A DNA stretch of 64,000 nucleotides from the NCBI GenBank assembly GCA_002085155.1, contig NASX01000004.1, forward strand, positions 111,748-175,747. Reading direction: 5' to 3'. Source of the stretch: Sorangiineae bacterium NIC37A_2 (GTDB lineage Bacteria > Myxococcota_A > Polyangia > Polyangiales > Polyangiaceae). A program made the position numbers and the translations under genes. The notes under the pieces were generated by a model. That model was not told where the DNA came from. It saw only the letters and a list, made by a program, of their open reading frames with translations, and searched no databases. Shown piece after piece: positions 8,801-17,379 of the stretch (positions are counted from its first letter, which is position 1; the number at the start of each line of letters is the position of its first letter).

Positions 8801-9862
8801 TGGGGCCGCCGTCAGGAGCAGCGCGTAGCTCCCGGGGCCGCGCCTCACGAGCGCGGTTTCGTGGGGCTTTCTTTGGCTCTCGGCGGAGGGAAGTGCATCG
8901 AACCAGGCAAGACGTGCCCAGGCGCTCTCGTTGAGACCCTCGGGGCGGACGAGATCGATCTCGATATAGCGGCCGCTCGTCTTCTCGAGGAGCGCGGGCC
9001 CGAAGCTCATCGGCTCGAAGCCAGGGCGCGGTTCGATATCGTTATGCAGAGCGCCGCCGTAGGTTAAGATGAGGGGTTTGTGGGAGGGGGCTTTGGCTCG
9101 TTCCTCGAGGACGACCTTGGTGCTGAGTTCAGCGATCAGCGTCATCATGCGAAAAACAGGCTCAGGATCGGCGGCGATCGTCTCGAACTCTGCGCAGCTC
9201 GGCCGGAGGACGTCGACGGGAACACCCAGCGCCTTCGAGCGATGTCCGAGCGTGATGTAGTCGTTTTGGTTCTCCTTGGACTGACCTTCGGTGACCTTGT
9301 CGGACTCCGTCTGCACTTTCTCCTTCGCTTCCGCGCAGCCGCTCGGCGGAACGAGGAGCTCGACGAGGAGGAAGTGACTCTGAGGTGCGAGCGCGGGGAG
9401 GAGCTCGTCAGCGAAACGGAGGGCAGTGCTCTTGCCCGGAGTGCCTTCCTGAGCGTGGGCTTCGCCGAAAGCGATAACACTCGGGGAGTGCTCGGCGATA
9501 GTCCAAGCCAGAGCGCTGTCGGCTCCGTCGAAGAAGGCGCAGTCGAAGGCGCCGCAGCGGCCCTTGCGCGGGGGAGGCTTCTTTTCGCCTGGAGCCGAAG
9601 GGCCGCGATTTTCTTCAAGATCTGGGCGCGCTCGAGGCTGCTCCAAGAGGCTTTCGAGGCCGCGGTTTTCGGACGGGGAATAGGCAGCGCTTGCCCCCGG
9701 TTGTTTCTCCGACACGCACCCGGCCAACGCAGAGAACGCGATTGCTGCCAGTGTGACGAATCCCTCCCCCTTTCCTCGTGAACGGTATGCCCACGCGGCG
9801 CGGGGTCGGGTGCGTGTCCCCTTCTTGGGTCGTGCGTCGCTTGCGCCCTGACCGGGTGACAT
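8765..9862 (-). CDS. ChaN/Tiki-like lipoprotein
   Basis: Predicted lipoprotein with the hydrophobic stretch FVTLAAIAFSALAGC and a linker of low complexity. The globular part has VIAFGEAHA near the start and LILTYGGALHND towards the end, the GE-x-H and paired G/N-H elements of the ChaN/TraB/PrgY/Tiki fold. ChaN is an iron-regulated haem-binding lipoprotein and Tiki members are metalloproteases. Which activity applies here is open. ATG 9860-9862 is preferred as start; ATG 9878-9880 would overlap the divergent metallopeptidase start base for base. The n-region is unusually long and Arg-rich. Confidence 0.7.
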   Translation of the reverse strand: MSPGQGASDARPKKGTRTRPRAAWAYRSRGKGEGFVTLAAIAFSALAGCVSEKQPGASAAYSPSENRGLESLLEQPRARPDLEENRGPSAPGEKKPPPRKGRCGAFDCAFFDGADSALAWTIAEHSPSVIAFGEAHAQEGTPGKSTALRFADELLPALAPQSHFLLVELLVPPSGCAEAKEKVQTESDKVTEGQSKENQNDYITLGHRSKALGVPVDVLRPSCAEFETIAADPEPVFRMMTLIAELSTKVVLEERAKAPSHKPLILTYGGALHNDIEPRPGFEPMSFGPALLEKTSGRYIEIDLVRPEGLNESAWARLAWFDALPSAESQRKPHETALVRRGPGSYALLLTAAPLAKEPSQELQQ

Positions 9863-9878
9863 TAAGTTCCAAAAAGTC

Positions 9879-10574
9879 ATGTACTTCGATCCTTATTGGT
9901 TCATTGTTGCGCTCCCCGGTCTCGCTCTCAGCTTCTGGGCGAGCTGGAACGTGAAAGCGACGTTCAACAAGTATAGCGGCATCGCGAGCCGCCGGGGCTG
10001 GACCGGAGCGGACGCTGCCCGCGAACTGATTCGACAGCGCGGCGCCCACGGGGTTCGCGTCGAAGAGACGCCGGGGTTCCTTTCGGACCACTACGATCCG
10101 ACCGCCAAGGTGCTGCGGCTTTCTCCCGACGTTTATCACGGACGGTCGCTCGCTGCGCTGGGCGTGGCTGCTCACGAGGCCGGTCACGCCATCCAACATG
10201 CGACTGACTACGGCCCGCTCAAGTTCCGCTCCTTGGTCGTCAAGCCCGCCATGATCGGCTCGAACATGGGCACCATGGTCGCGGGCCTGGGTCTTGCGGC
10301 GCAGAGCACCGGTCTCGTCTGGGTGGGCGTGATCATGTTCTCGGCGTTCGTCCTGTTCACCCTGGTCACGCTCCCGGTTGAGTTCGACGCCTCGAACCGC
10401 GCGGTGCTCGCGCTCGAGCAGGCAGGCATGATCGATCGCGCCGAGGTGCCTGGAACGCGCGCCGTGCTGCGCGCGGCGGCGATGACCTATGTCGCGTCCG
10501 CTCTCTCCGCCATTATGCAGCTGCTCTACTTCCTCTGGAGAGCAGGGGTCTTCGGCGGCCGCCGCGACGATTGA
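9879..10574 (+). CDS. Membrane zinc metallopeptidase, YugP family
   Basis: A 231-aa membrane protein of the PF04298 type. An N-terminal membrane helix (FIVALPGLALSFWASW) is followed by a cytoplasmic domain with the HExxH-type motif AAHEAGHAIQHA and then three hydrophobic helices. FDASNRA after the third helix supplies the third metal ligand region conserved in the family. Function in these bacteria is unknown; likely membrane-protein quality control. It starts back to back with the ChaN-like gene. Confidence 0.9.
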   Translation: MYFDPYWFIVALPGLALSFWASWNVKATFNKYSGIASRRGWTGADAARELIRQRGAHGVRVEETPGFLSDHYDPTAKVLRLSPDVYHGRSLAALGVAAHEAGHAIQHATDYGPLKFRSLVVKPAMIGSNMGTMVAGLGLAAQSTGLVWVGVIMFSAFVLFTLVTLPVEFDASNRAVLALEQAGMIDRAEVPGTRAVLRAAAMTYVASALSAIMQLLYFLWRAGVFGGRRDD

Positions 10575-10680
10575 GCCCGATTTCCCTCGCCTGTCGGGGC
10601 CCTGGATGGACAGGTCCAGCGCGCTCGATTAGACACAGCGCTCGTCGATAGCCCCGCTTCTTGTGGCGGCGGCACTTCGG

Positions 10681-10757
10681 GCGCTCGTAGCTCAGCTGGA
10701 TAGAGCATCGGACTTCTAATCCGACGGTCAGTGGTTCGAATCCACTCGAGCGCGCCA
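10681..10757 (+). tRNA. tRNA-Arg (anticodon TCT)
   Basis: A full cloverleaf can be drawn. The acceptor GCGCTCG pairs with CGAGCGC and is followed by discriminator G and an encoded CCA. The D arm is GCTC...GAGC, the anticodon stem TCGGA/TCCGA has loop CTTCTAA with anticodon TCT, and the T arm GTGG-TTCGAAT-CCAC is canonical. It reads AGA codons, rare in this GC-rich genome. A near-complete inverted copy of its 3' part follows directly (separate entry). Confidence 0.97.
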
Positions 10758-11648
10758 GCGAAGCGGCGCGATCGAGCGGATTCGAACGGAGTCAAAACGT
10801 CGAGTCCCCGTGGACGCGTTGACTGGGGGCTCGTCATCGTAGGATGCAGCGACGACGGGGAAGGGAAGATCGAGCCGACCGGCGGTTCTCCGTCGGTAGG
10901 TGGCGGAGGAGGTAGCGGCGGCAGTGGTGGGGGCTCTGGAGGTGCACCCTCGGGAGGAATGGGAGGCGGCGCTGGCGCAGCCGGTGAAGGCCCCGGACCC
11001 ATCGTTCCGGAGGGCGACGTCGCGCTTCCTTTCAATGACGGCTGGCTCGACGCCGACGCCAACGCTCTCGGGATCCAGGGGGCCATCTTCGGCTACGCCG
11101 ACGTCCACACGATCGAGACGATCTCGGAGAACATCGCGAGCAACGGCGGGAAGGCCTGCATCCAAGGCGAAGCGTTCAGGGTCGAGATACCGTGCGAAAT
11201 CACTGACCCGAATGCGACGGATTGTTACGGTGAGTACTGGGGAGCTGCGATCGGGCTCAACCTGAATCAGCCGAAGGTGCCCGATCCCGATACCGGAGAG
11301 TCCGTCGGCGGGACGCCGGAGCCCTTCGACGCCTCCGGGATCAGCGCCTTCAGCTTCAAGCTGGATGGCCCCACGATCCCGACCACCCTTCGCTTTTCCG
11401 TCGATGGCGGCGACGGCGTTCAATACTGCACGACCAAGGAGACGAAGCTGATGCCGCTCCCCGCGGACGGGGTCCTCACAGTGAAGCTCGACGACCTGCG
11501 CGCCAAGTGTTGGGAGTCTACGGCGTTCGCGAACAATGACGCCCCCGATCGCTCCTCGATCGTCAAGATCGCCTGGGCTGTCGTTACGGATGACAAGTCA
11601 GCGAAGCCCTTCGACTTCTGCGTGAGCGAGATTGTCGCGGTCCCGTAG
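10731..11648 (+). CDS. Gly-linker lipoprotein-like protein without a proper signal peptide (5' end probably damaged)
   Basis: The open frame contains LVIVGCSDD, which looks like a lipobox, then a GGGGGSGGSGGGSGG linker and a ~200-aa globular domain with beta-rich, galactose-binding or CBM-like character (LPFNDGWLD, ISAFSFKLDG, TTLRFSVDGGDGVQYC, IAWAV). Four cysteines could form disulfides. The only in-frame start is a GTG inside the tRNA T arm, and the basic n-region and most of the hydrophobic core of a signal peptide are missing. So the gene is probably 5'-truncated or frameshifted at the tRNA-derived inverted repeat. Function unknown. Confidence 0.55.
   Translation: MVRIHSSAPAKRRDRADSNGVKTSSPRGRVDWGLVIVGCSDDGEGKIEPTGGSPSVGGGGGSGGSGGGSGGAPSGGMGGGAGAAGEGPGPIVPEGDVALPFNDGWLDADANALGIQGAIFGYADVHTIETISENIASNGGKACIQGEAFRVEIPCEITDPNATDCYGEYWGAAIGLNLNQPKVPDPDTGESVGGTPEPFDASGISAFSFKLDGPTIPTTLRFSVDGGDGVQYCTTKETKLMPLPADGVLTVKLDDLRAKCWESTAFANNDAPDRSSIVKIAWAVVTDDKSAKPFDFCVSEIVAVP
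10733..10788. repeat. Inverted copy of the tRNA-Arg T-arm/acceptor 3' strand
   Basis: Bases 10733-10756 (T-arm and 3' acceptor strand) are repeated as a reverse complement at 10765-10788 with 21 of 24 positions matching and an 8-nt loop. The precursor transcript could form a long hairpin that competes with the T arm and acceptor stem, or act as a processing or termination element. It is not a normal trailer structure. Confidence 0.75.
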
Positions 11649-11738
11649 AGAAGCGCGCCTTGACCCGGGTGGCGCTGCCGCATGGGCAGAGCCACCGCGG
11701 GTCGCCCTTTGATCGCTGCAGCTCAGCGACCAAGAGCC

Positions 11739-12644
11739 TCAAGGGAAGAGCTGAAACACGATCCAAGCCCAGGTGGGCACGGTGATGAGCGAGACGACGA
11801 GACCCCAGCCGACGAAGGCGGCGACGAGCTCGGGCACGACTCCGTAGGACATGAGGAGGGCGCCGATCGAGACCATGGTGGGCATGGCGGTTTCGAGGAC
11901 GACGACGATCAGGATGTCGCGGGGGACGCCGAAGAGGAAACACCCGATCAGGCTCAGAGCCGGCAAAATCAGGAGCTTCAGGACGAGCCCCCAGGCGAAG
12001 ATCCCGAAAGGTTCAGGGGTAGCGAAGCGGAGCTTGAATCCGACCGAGAACATCGCGAGCGCGACGAGAGGAGTCGAGGCGGCGCTGAGGAGTGGGTCGA
12101 CGGCGGAGGGAAGCGGAAACGGCAGAACAGCGATCAAGAGCGCGATGAAGGGCGGGAATAAGACGACCCGCTTGAGGAGATCCTTGGGCTTCGGGCGTGA
12201 GCCGGTCGTGAGCGCGCTGAGCATGACGGGCGCGACGAGGCTGAGCAGGAGGAAGGAGCCGAGCTGGTCGTAGACGGAGGCGAGGGGAATGGCGTCCTCG
12301 CCGACCAGCGCCGAGATCATCGGGAAGCCGAGGAAGGAAGTGTTGCCGAGGGCCGTGACGAGGAAGAGAGCCGTCGTCATCGTGCGGTCGAGGCCGAGCA
12401 CGCGAGCGGTGCCTCGAGTGAAGCCGTAAGCGAAGAGCGCGATGACCCAAGGTGCAACCGCTAAGGTGGCGAGGGCCGGCTGGAACTCGAGCTTGGGGAC
12501 CAGCCGGAGGATCGTCGCGGGGAGACAGATATCGATGATGAAGCGGTTCAGGACGTCCGCGGTCGACTCAGGGAAGCGCTGGGTGCGGTAAGCGAAGTGT
12601 CCCGCGAGGAGGAGGACTCCCACGATCAGGAGCGCCGAAAGCAT
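11739..12644 (-). CDS. AEC-family transporter (auxin efflux carrier-like)
   Basis: A 301-aa integral membrane protein with about ten hydrophobic helices in two halves, each interrupted by a small charged break. It shows the family-typical FIIDICLPATILRLV in the first half and LGNTSFLGFPMISALVGEDAIPLASVYDQLG in the middle, with ETAMPTMVSIGALLMSYG in the second half. AEC proteins export small organic acids or related anions. The substrate cannot be inferred. It is divergent from the arsR-like operon. Confidence 0.9.
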   Translation of the reverse strand: MLSALLIVGVLLLAGHFAYRTQRFPESTADVLNRFIIDICLPATILRLVPKLEFQPALATLAVAPWVIALFAYGFTRGTARVLGLDRTMTTALFLVTALGNTSFLGFPMISALVGEDAIPLASVYDQLGSFLLLSLVAPVMLSALTTGSRPKPKDLLKRVVLFPPFIALLIAVLPFPLPSAVDPLLSAASTPLVALAMFSVGFKLRFATPEPFGIFAWGLVLKLLILPALSLIGCFLFGVPRDILIVVVLETAMPTMVSIGALLMSYGVVPELVAAFVGWGLVVSLITVPTWAWIVFQLFP

Positions 12645-12737
12645 GGGGCGCGGTCTATGGCGTCCGAGGCGCGCGGGCGAGGAATTTCGTGCGATTTCCG
12701 AGGGCCCCGGAGCCCCGCCCCAGGGGGCTCAGACCTC

Positions 12738-12798
12738 AATACTAAAGCAAATGCTTGACTATAGAGGGCACCTGGAGGTAATACTAAAGCAGATGCTT
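12738..12798 (+). promoter_or_regulatory. Promoter with two palindromic operators upstream of the ArsR-type gene
   Basis: A 19-bp direct repeat occurs at 12738-12756 and 12780-12798, 42 bp (four helical turns) apart. Each contains a 12-bp palindrome AAGCA-NN-TGCTT (12745-12756 and 12787-12798). Between and overlapping them are TTGACT (12755-12760) and TAATAC (12779-12784) with an 18-bp spacer. The second palindrome covers the start codon at 12793, so the mRNA may be leaderless and autorepressed. Confidence 0.6.
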
Positions 12799-13149
12799 CA
12801 GCAATCCCTGGATCAGGTGTTTCACGCCCTCTCCGACGGGACCCGGAGGGCGATGATCGAGCGCCTGGCGGCGGGCCCTGCCTCGGTCACTGAGCTCAGC
12901 ACGCCTTTTTCGATGTCGCTGTCGGCCATTGGCCAGCACGTCCAGCTCCTCGAGGCGTCGGGTCTGGTGACGACCCAGAAGAAGGGTCGGGTGCGTATGG
13001 TCGAGCTCAAGACGGAGACGCTCATCGGCGCGGAGCTCTGGTTCGAGGTGCACAGGGCGCGCTGGGAGCGTCGACTCGATCGTTTGGGCTGTCTCCTCGA
13101 GGAGGAGGCAGCGAACCCGGAAACCCCGAAGCCAGGAAAGAGACCATGA
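12793..13149 (+). CDS. ArsR-family transcriptional regulator
   Basis: A 118-aa winged-helix repressor. LDQVFHALSDGTRRAMIERLAAGPASVTELSTPFSMSLSAIGQHVQLLEASGLV is the classic ArsR HTH, and the wing follows in KKGRVRMVELK. No metal-binding CxC motif is visible, so it belongs to the SdpR/YdfF-like branch that is usually paired with an AHSA1 protein, as here. Start ATG 12793 is chosen because homologous sequence begins there. The stop overlaps the next start by 4 nt (ATGA). Confidence 0.92.
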   Translation: MLQQSLDQVFHALSDGTRRAMIERLAAGPASVTELSTPFSMSLSAIGQHVQLLEASGLVTTQKKGRVRMVELKTETLIGAELWFEVHRARWERRLDRLGCLLEEEAANPETPKPGKRP

Positions 13150-13607
13150 GCAAACCTACTATCTTCAGCACATTCACTGTCGAACGCGTCTATCCCGCTC
13201 CGCCGTCTCGCGTCTTTTCGGCGCTCTCTGATCCGGTCAAGAAGCGGCGCTGGTACGCGGAGGGCGAAGGCTTCGTCGTCGATAGCTACAGTCTCGATTT
13301 TCGGGTCGGTGGGTTCGAGCGCACCCGGTTTCGTCCGGTGGGCGGACCGGACATGACCAATGACGGCGTCTATCTCGAGATTTTGCCCGAAGAGCGCGTC
13401 GTCTTCGCCTATTCGATGACGATCGCCGGTCAGCCCCTCTCCTCATCCCTGGGGACGATGGAGCTCCGTCGTGAAGGGGACGGCACGCGGCTCCGCTACA
13501 CCGAACAGATCGCTCACACGAGCGGCATCGACGCGACCGCGGACCGCATCCAGGGAACCGAAGAGCTCTTCGAGGTTCTCGGCAAGGAGCTCGAGACGCA
13601 CCCTTAA
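13146..13607 (+). CDS. SRPBCC / AHSA1-domain protein
   Basis: A 153-aa START-like, Aha1-type hydrophobic-cavity protein: FTVERVYPAPPSRVFSALSDPVKKRRWYAEG at the N-terminus, then VGGFERTRF and LRREGDGTRLRYTEQ in the beta sheet and a C-terminal long helix. Such proteins bind small hydrophobic ligands and are almost always translated with an ArsR-type regulator, as here (4-nt overlap). The ligand is unknown. It probably acts with the regulator as a stress- or compound-responsive pair. Confidence 0.9.
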   Translation: MSKPTIFSTFTVERVYPAPPSRVFSALSDPVKKRRWYAEGEGFVVDSYSLDFRVGGFERTRFRPVGGPDMTNDGVYLEILPEERVVFAYSMTIAGQPLSSSLGTMELRREGDGTRLRYTEQIAHTSGIDATADRIQGTEELFEVLGKELETHP

Positions 13608-13615
13608 GTGCTCAC

Positions 13616-14872
13616 TCAGCGCTCGTCGGTGCGGTCTCTCGCGATCTCGAGAACAGCGTGGAACGCGGGCTTCGGCTCATGGCGCGCGTCGAAGAGGAGC
13701 GGGTAGTTGTTGCGGCGCGAGGGCCAATAATTCAGCCAGCTCCTCTCGTCCGTGACGCCCCAGAAGGTGACGTGGTCGAGGACCTTGGCGTTGTCCTGAA
13801 AGACGCGGAAAATCTCTTTGTACCGGGCGGCGAGCCGCTGCTGGAGCTCGGGAGAGTCGGCGATGGCCGCTTGCCAGACCTTGGTGTCGTGATTGTCCTG
13901 GGCGTAGACGCTGACGTCGAGCTCGCTCACTTTCACGAGGAGATTCTCAGCGGCGAGCTCCTTGATGGTCGCGTCGATTTCTGCGGCGCTCGGCCACTCG
14001 ATGTTCCAATGCGCTTGCATGCCGACGCCATCGACGCGCACCCCTGACGCGCGCAGCTCCCGGACCATCTCGATGATCTTCTTGCGCTTCTCGGGGCGGA
14101 CCACGTTGTAGTCGTTGTAGTAGAGCTTGACCGTGGGATCGTGAGCTTCCGCGGCTCTCTGAGCGAACTCGAAGGCGGCGCGAATGTATCCGGGCCCGCC
14201 GTAGGCTTCGTACCAGACCGAGCCCTCCGCGCCGTCGCGGTAGGTCTTCGGGAGAGAGTCCGAGATGGCTTCGTTGACGACGTCCCAGTTGTCGATGACG
14301 TCTGCGTAGCGCTCCGTCATTTGAAAGATGTGGGCGCGCAGGCGCTCTGAGATCTGACTGATGGTTGCTTTTTTGTCGCCGTCTTTGAAGAACCACGCCG
14401 GGTACATCTGATGCCAGACGAAGGCGTGCCCGGTCATTTGCATGTGGTGCTCCCGGGCGAAAGCGGCGAGCGTATCGGCGGCTCCGTAGTTGCACTCGGG
14501 ACGCGCGCAGATCTGTCCGAGCTTCATCGCGTTCTCCGCGGTGAGGCGAGCGAAATGGTGAGCGACGAGGTCGCCGACGACGCCGATTTGCGTCGGCTCC
14601 ATGGCGGCGCCGATCGGGAAGAGACGCGCGTAGCTGGCGGAGAGGGAGGGGGCGCTGAGAGTCGCGCTGTGGTTGAACTGGGTATTTTGAGGCGGCGGCG
14701 GCGCGGAGGGAGCGGAGCTCGGCGCCGAGCTCTCTGCTTTTTTCTTCGGGATACAGCCGGAGCCGAGCGTGAGCGCGCCGAGGAGAGCTAGTGCGTGGCC
14801 GAGCGAGTGACCGAAGGGAGCGAGCGGGAGGCTCAGGCGGACGAAGGAGAGGTTTTGGGCGGCGCGCGGCAT
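13616..14872 (-). CDS. GH10 endo-1,4-beta-xylanase, lipoprotein
   Basis: Secreted glycoside hydrolase family 10 enzyme that cuts xylan. After the lipobox (LGSGC) and a Ser/Pro linker, the TIM-barrel shows NAMKLGQI, GHAFVWHQMYPAWF, NWDVVNEAISDSL with the acid/base Glu, YYNDYNV, VDGVGMQAHWN, VKVSELDVSV with the nucleophile Glu, and FWGVTDERSWL. All catalytic residues are in place. The start at ATG 14872 gives a normal signal peptide; an upstream ATG at 14935 is less likely. It converges on the AHSA1 gene with 8 nt between stops. Confidence 0.95.
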   Translation of the reverse strand: MPRAAQNLSFVRLSLPLAPFGHSLGHALALLGALTLGSGCIPKKKAESSAPSSAPSAPPPPQNTQFNHSATLSAPSLSASYARLFPIGAAMEPTQIGVVGDLVAHHFARLTAENAMKLGQICARPECNYGAADTLAAFAREHHMQMTGHAFVWHQMYPAWFFKDGDKKATISQISERLRAHIFQMTERYADVIDNWDVVNEAISDSLPKTYRDGAEGSVWYEAYGGPGYIRAAFEFAQRAAEAHDPTVKLYYNDYNVVRPEKRKKIIEMVRELRASGVRVDGVGMQAHWNIEWPSAAEIDATIKELAAENLLVKVSELDVSVYAQDNHDTKVWQAAIADSPELQQRLAARYKEIFRVFQDNAKVLDHVTFWGVTDERSWLNYWPSRRNNYPLLFDARHEPKPAFHAVLEIARDRTDER

Positions 14873-15109
14873 GAGTCTTCGAGCTTTGTCGTGGACGGCG
14901 GCGTCCGTCAAAGGGCGGCTGGGACACTCCCCCACGGGCTCGGCTGTGCCGAGACCGTCAGGGGGAGTCCCGCCGGGCGAGGGGCGCGATCGGGGCCTCT
15001 CGCGGAGGGGCGTTTGGAGAGGTGAGGGCGGGCGGAGCCCGGCGGGGAGGGGGCCTGAACAAGAAGGGGGAGGCGTGAGCGGCCCTAGGGGGAAGGAGGC
15101 GGGGAGCTG

Positions 15110-15415
15110 TTAGCGAGGACTCTGTTCGTATCGCTTCGCCTTGTTCTTGGCGCTCGCTCTTGCAGCGACGGAAGCGGCGGCCCCCCGGGGCATAGGATGA
15201 GGCGCGGTCTCGTGGGATCCCCGCACGTCACAGACGCAAATGACCTCCGCTCGAACGAGCGCGATTTGCGACAGTTCCATGCCGAGGGAAGTGCACTGAC
15301 TTCGGCAGCGATCTTGGGCGTCAGAGGGAGCGTTCGCAGCTCCGACGTTCGCTTTGCAACCTGTGAGGGGAAGCCACGGAAGGACGCAGAGAAGGAGGAG
15401 AGAAGCGCGTTTCAT
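15110..15415 (-). CDS. Small lipoprotein of unknown function
   Basis: 101 aa with a textbook lipoprotein signal (MKRASLLLLCVLPWLPLTGC). The mature part has four cysteines (DRCRSQC, VICVCDV), which may form disulfides, and a basic C-terminus. No family recognised. Its ATG overlaps the stop of the upstream WD40-like gene by 4 nt, so the two are translationally coupled and probably work together. Confidence 0.75.
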   Translation of the reverse strand: MKRASLLLLCVLPWLPLTGCKANVGAANAPSDAQDRCRSQCTSLGMELSQIALVRAEVICVCDVRGSHETAPHPMPRGAAASVAARASAKNKAKRYEQSPR

Positions 15416-17274
15416 CGGGTCTCGGGGACGGTGCCTTCCGGCGTGGTTTGAGCTGGGGGGGCAGCGAGGGTCTTTCGGAGAGCGAGCTCCACGAAAAAGC
15501 GATCGTTCATCTCGACGATGGCGACGTTCGGCGGGGGGAGAGCGGGCGGAATCGACGGGTCATAATAGGTCCGAAAGACCAAGAGGCCCTCGAGCTTTTT
15601 TCCAGAGCCCCGGAGAACGCCGTGGATGGGCTGTTTTTCGCAGTCGGGGCAGTCCATGACCTGGGAAGGTTCGAGGAAGGTTCCTTCGAAACGTGTGACG
15701 GGCCCGTCATCGTAGAGGACGCCGCCGAGAGCGAAGAGGTTATCGGGGGCGAAGCGGAGCCAGGTGTGTCCGCTCGGGAGTTTTTCCACGAAGCAGTCGC
15801 GCATGCGGTAGGCTTTGGTGATGCGGCAATCGTAGATGCCGGGGGTGATACGCGTCGGACGCGGCGGCGCGTCGAGAGCAGGAACGACGAGCATTCTGTT
15901 CTCCATGTGAGGCGGCACCGGCTCGGGCCAAGGGGGTTCGTGAGCGCGGGCATAAGCTTGCCACTCTTCGACGCTCTGAAAGCGGCGAGGGGTCTGGGGA
16001 GCATCGCTGTCCGCGGGTAACCCGCGGAACCAGCGCACGGTGCGATCGCCGGAGGAGGAGGTCAGGCCATCGCCATCGGGATCGAAGGAGAAACGATAGA
16101 CATTGGCGGCGCCTGTGTGGCGCAGCTCCTTTTCGAGGGAAAGCGAGAGGCGGCGCGCCTGGCTTCCCGGAAGCTCCCGCTCGCTCAGGGAGAAGATGCG
16201 AATGCGACCGTCGTAAGAGCTCACCACGATCGCGTCTCCGCTCGGTGAGAAGCGAACGGTGCTGATGTTGTTGCCGAAGGCGCCTTCAAAAGCGCGGCGC
16301 AGAGGGGTTGCGAGGTCGACGACGAGCAGTCCTTCTCCGCCCACGGCGAGGAAGCGACCGTCTGGGGAAAAGTCGAGGTCACCCGTGTAGCGCATGGCTG
16401 GGATGCGCAAGAGATCTCGGCCTGTGTGGAGATCGATCACCCGGAGATCGCGGGCCGGATAATGTGTCATCGCGAGGTAGCGGTTGTCAGGGCTCAGGGC
16501 GACGCCATCGACGCGCTCGGCAAAGGAGAGAGTTCCGAGGCTCCTGAGCTCGAGGCCCTGGCGCTCGAAAAACTCGAGCTCTGAGGTCTGCTCCGGAAGC
16601 TTTGAGGTTTCGCTGACGAGGATCGTCTGGTCCGGAGAGAAGCGGATTTCCTGGGAAGGTGAGGAGCTCAAGAGGGCGACTTCATCGCCGCTCGCGGCGG
16701 AGATCAGAGCAAGGCCGCGGGGGGTCGCGCTCAGCAGCGCAGCTTCGCCCTCGGGGGTCAAAGTCGGCCAGGGGAGGATTGTCGCTTGGAACTGTTCGGC
16801 ATTGGCGAGCGGGACTGTGCGGAGGAGGCGTCCGCTCGCGCGTTCGTAGACGCGCGCCTGAGAGTCATCACCGCTCGCTACGACGATCGACCTTTCGTCC
16901 GGTAAGAGATCGACGGAATAAAGAGAGCCCTTTCCGACTTGGATCTGTTTCTTCTCGCGAAAGGTCTCGTAGCGAGAGGTCCGCTGCGGCGGCAGGCTTC
17001 GGCGCAGAAAATTCGCGTCACTGGGAAGGACGAGTCGGAAGCGGGAAGGCTCGCCGGCTTCTGTCTCGGCGCGCTCTTCCGGAGCAGGAGTCGCCGCATT
17101 TCCCGAAGGTTCCCGGATTTTTTCGGGGGAAGTCGCGCTCTTCGGTGGATGGGGCGCGGGCGCGCTGGCCTGAGCGCAGCCGAAGAGGAGAAGCCCGCCC
17201 AGCAGAGGTGTGAGGAAGCTGTGGACGAAACGGGTGCTTCGACGAAGAGAAGTGAGCGCTGGAAGCGAAGACAT
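15412..17274 (-). CDS. WD40-like beta-propeller lipoprotein
   Basis: Predicted lipoprotein (LLLFGC) with a linker and then a WD40/YVTN-type propeller. The repeated blades include YSVDLLPDERSIVVASGDD, GVALSPDNRYLAMTH, GDLDFSPDGRFLAVGG, STVRFSPSGDAIVVSS and FSFDPDGDGLTSSSGDRTV. A ~200-residue C-terminal domain with four cysteines (YDCRITKAYRMRDC, MDCPDCEKQ) follows, with no recognised family. ATG 17274 gives a compact signal peptide; ATGs at 17292 and 17343 are alternatives, and a start further upstream would overlap trxC. It probably acts as an envelope scaffold or sensor. Confidence 0.82.
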   Translation of the reverse strand: MSSLPALTSLRRSTRFVHSFLTPLLGGLLLFGCAQASAPAPHPPKSATSPEKIREPSGNAATPAPEERAETEAGEPSRFRLVLPSDANFLRRSLPPQRTSRYETFREKKQIQVGKGSLYSVDLLPDERSIVVASGDDSQARVYERASGRLLRTVPLANAEQFQATILPWPTLTPEGEAALLSATPRGLALISAASGDEVALLSSSPSQEIRFSPDQTILVSETSKLPEQTSELEFFERQGLELRSLGTLSFAERVDGVALSPDNRYLAMTHYPARDLRVIDLHTGRDLLRIPAMRYTGDLDFSPDGRFLAVGGEGLLVVDLATPLRRAFEGAFGNNISTVRFSPSGDAIVVSSYDGRIRIFSLSERELPGSQARRLSLSLEKELRHTGAANVYRFSFDPDGDGLTSSSGDRTVRWFRGLPADSDAPQTPRRFQSVEEWQAYARAHEPPWPEPVPPHMENRMLVVPALDAPPRPTRITPGIYDCRITKAYRMRDCFVEKLPSGHTWLRFAPDNLFALGGVLYDDGPVTRFEGTFLEPSQVMDCPDCEKQPIHGVLRGSGKKLEGLLVFRTYYDPSIPPALPPPNVAIVEMNDRFFVELALRKTLAAPPAQTTPEGTVPETR

Positions 17275-17379
17275 GTGAGCCGGCATCTTCATCCGAAACA
17301 GAGCGTTCGGAAAGGGGAGCGCGGGGGGATGCGAAGTACTCATCTTGACGCGGGCGAGTGAGATGAGCACATTATTGGT

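Noticed and set aside
10681..10757. tRNA-Arg as the attachment site of the DISARM island
   Set aside because: The locus is about 28 kb away, no integrase or matching direct repeat was seen near DISARM, and housekeeping genes lie between.
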